Assembly: GCF_017094485.1 (NCBI RefSeq)
Contig: NZ_CP064786.1
Location: forward strand, 372,001-436,000
Length of the DNA stretch: 64,000 nucleotides
DNA from: Natranaeroarchaeum sulfidigenes
GTDB taxonomy: Archaea; Halobacteriota; Halobacteria; Halobacteriales; Natronoarchaeaceae
Direction: 5' to 3'
Below are positions 62,905 through 64,000 of the stretch, piece by piece (within the stretch, counting starts at the first letter, position 1; each line of letters begins with the position of its first letter). The notes below the pieces were generated by a model. It was not told the DNA's origin, made no database searches, and was given only the letters and a program-made list of their open reading frames with translations. Both the position numbers and the translations under genes were made by a program.

Positions 62905-63491
62905 CGAGTTCGAATCGTGCCCTCGGTTTGTGACGATACGATCGTGTTGTATGAATCTATGTGTACTACCAACGCAAGAAGGTAAGGTTTAGAGGGGGGT
63001 GAGCCGGTGCGATTTCGGAATACTGTTGCATTGAACGCAATCGATCCCACACTCTCTGCTTGAGAGCTACGGAACACACCAGTCCACATTCATCTCCCGC
63101 ACGCTATTTGTATCGCCCCCTGGCGGGTACGGGGCGTTCTGAAGAATGTCCTGTGTACTGACTATGTCACTGAGAGATGTCTACGAAACTGGCTTCGACG
63201 AAGACGATGGAAAGACGGTTAACCAAACGACCTGCCCTGAGTGTCCAGGACGACTCGAAACTTGTGGTGGCGAAACGACGTGTGCGGACTGCGGTCAACT
63301 GCCTCACGCTCCGAGAATATACTGTACCAGAACAGCGGAAACGATGGGTGGGTGTCCCATAAAAAGCGCCCACATTAGATCTTGACCATCAAATATCCAG
63401 ATAGTGGGCGAACATCTCACTCACTCGTCCCATCGCGCTAGTACCGCTGTTGCGAAGGATTTTAGCGGTCGCCATCTGTCGGGATAAACGA
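62905..63491. other. Gene-poor region with decayed sequence
   Basis: 587 bases with only the broken TFB zinc-ribbon fragment at 63164-63300. The stretch around 63000-63090 (GGAATACTGTTGCATTGAAC and flanking) has no convincing frame on either strand and may be debris of an insertion event. TTGTATCG near 63109 is a weak TATA candidate for the fragment. I find no terminal repeats or target duplications. Confidence 0.4.
63164..63385 (+). pseudogene. Truncated transcription factor B (TFB) zinc-ribbon fragment
   Basis: 73 residues from the ATG at 63164. The first 45 (MSLRDVYETGFDEDD, then CPECPGRLETCGGETTCADCGQ) match the N-terminal zinc ribbon of haloarchaeal TFB proteins, including C-x2-C and C-x2-C. 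The next residues of a TFB (a B-finger with D-x-x-I-D-x-G-P-E-W and two cyclin repeats, about 250 residues) are absent; the frame instead runs through a short unrelated tail with three further cysteines. It is therefore a broken gene or a very small zinc-ribbon protein that arose from one. The ribbon also has an extra C in PGRLETCGG. Confidence 0.65.
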
Positions 63492-64000
63492 ATGAGTAGA
63501 GGAGTCGGCGTTACCGAGTTCGTCCGCGAGTTCGTCCCTGATGGATTCAGTTTCGTTGGCCGACTGCTTGCACTACCAGGCGACATCGAGGTCGCCGCAC
63601 TCGTCATTACAGTGATCTTCGCGTTCGGCGTCCGCCAGCAGATCCAAACCGGCGATCGGGAGCGGCTATGTTCCCGGCGAACAATCACGTTGATCGCCGT
63701 CGTATTCGGCGGGCTCTCGCTGGCGATCGTTCTCAAGAGCGCGTTCGGGCTGCCGCGCCCACCCGTCGAGCTGCAGGCAACGCCCCGGTCGGGCGAGGGG
63801 TTCCCGAGCGGGCACACGATGACCGCAACCGTCCTATGGGGCGCACTCGCACTCTGGGGGCGCGTCTGGACGCACAGGGGGCGCTGGGCGGTGGCCGCCG
63901 CGTTGATTAGTCTGGTTGCTTTTTCCCGGCTCGCACTCGGCGTCCATTATCTCGTCGACGTCCTCGCGTCGGTCGCGTTCGGCATGGCGTATCTCTACGC
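63492..64000 (+). CDS. PAP2-superfamily membrane phosphatase, 3' end outside the window
   Basis: At least 169 residues, running off the window edge. The three phosphatase motifs are all present: KSAFGLPRP (K-x6-RP), FPSGHTM (PSGH), and SRLALGVHYLVDV (SR-x5-H-x3-D). At least four transmembrane segments are visible, starting about residue 36. Family members dephosphorylate lipid phosphates such as phosphatidate or polyprenyl diphosphates; a dolichyl- or prenyl-phosphate substrate would fit the polyprenol genes upstream, but that is inference. Confidence 0.88.
   Translation, partial: MSRGVGVTEFVREFVPDGFSFVGRLLALPGDIEVAALVITVIFAFGVRQQIQTGDRERLCSRRTITLIAVVFGGLSLAIVLKSAFGLPRPPVELQATPRSGEGFPSGHTMTATVLWGALALWGRVWTHRGRWAVAAALISLVAFSRLALGVHYLVDVLASVAFGMAYLY

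Overview
The window is a stretch of haloarchaeal chromosome (class Halobacteria). The evidence is high G+C, strongly acidic proteins, Tat-type (RR) lipoproteins, TATA boxes about 25-30 bases upstream of start codons with little or no leader, and archaeal informational genes: proteasome-activating nucleotidase, A-type ATPase subunit D, SecF/SecD without SecA, archaeal Sec11-like signal peptidase, Tfx and TrmB regulators, and pyruvoyl arginine decarboxylase. I cannot name the genus. I recognise no tRNA, rRNA or CRISPR array.

Layout. 1-4.3 kb is a secretion locus: a Tat-type exported protein cut by the window edge, a CARDB-domain surface protein, a Sec11-like signal peptidase with a membrane-anchored extension, and a DUF5305-type membrane protein. 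4.3-15.6 kb is rich in metal-related genes: two convergent NikR-like regulators, two tandem COG0523 (CobW-type) GTPases with histidine-rich loops co-transcribed with moaB, a YkgJ-type cysteine-cluster protein, a Tfx-family regulator, and a HemQ/PitA heme-protein fusion with an internal duplication. 15.7-23.8 kb holds mixed metabolism: an Fe-S old-yellow-enzyme-like reductase, a SLOG-type protein, a small S14 protein lacking two of four zinc cysteines, an amidohydrolase, truA, a histidine kinase and oligoendopeptidase F.

23.8-35 kb is a maltodextrin island: TrmB-type regulator, cytoplasmic GH13 alpha-amylase, GH15 glucoamylase and a MalKEFG-like ABC importer, whose ATPase faces away from the other three genes. 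Oligosaccharides would be imported whole and hydrolysed inside. Between glucoamylase and malK lies a decayed IS200/IS605-type element: a C-terminal TnpB fragment followed by a structured RNA-like right end.

35-50 kb is mostly housekeeping: pan, pdaD, secF-secD, nadE, rnhB, atpD, an orphan E1-alpha, thrS, a CadD-like transporter and an HTH-PRTase. 50.6-58.4 kb is a glycan and polyprenol region: glmS, a GlmU-like enzyme, uppS, a geranylgeranyl-reductase-like protein, a Gfo/Idh/MocA oxidoreductase and UDP-glucose dehydrogenase. 58.6-62.9 kb is a MoxR ATPase convergent with a DUF4129-DUF58 membrane operon. The end holds a broken TFB zinc-ribbon gene and a PAP2 phosphatase cut by the window edge.

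The leads I consider strongest are the S14 protein with degenerate zinc sites, the NikR-like pair with a 6-N16-6 dyad in front of the COG0523 operon, and the TnpB relic that kept its RNA-like end.
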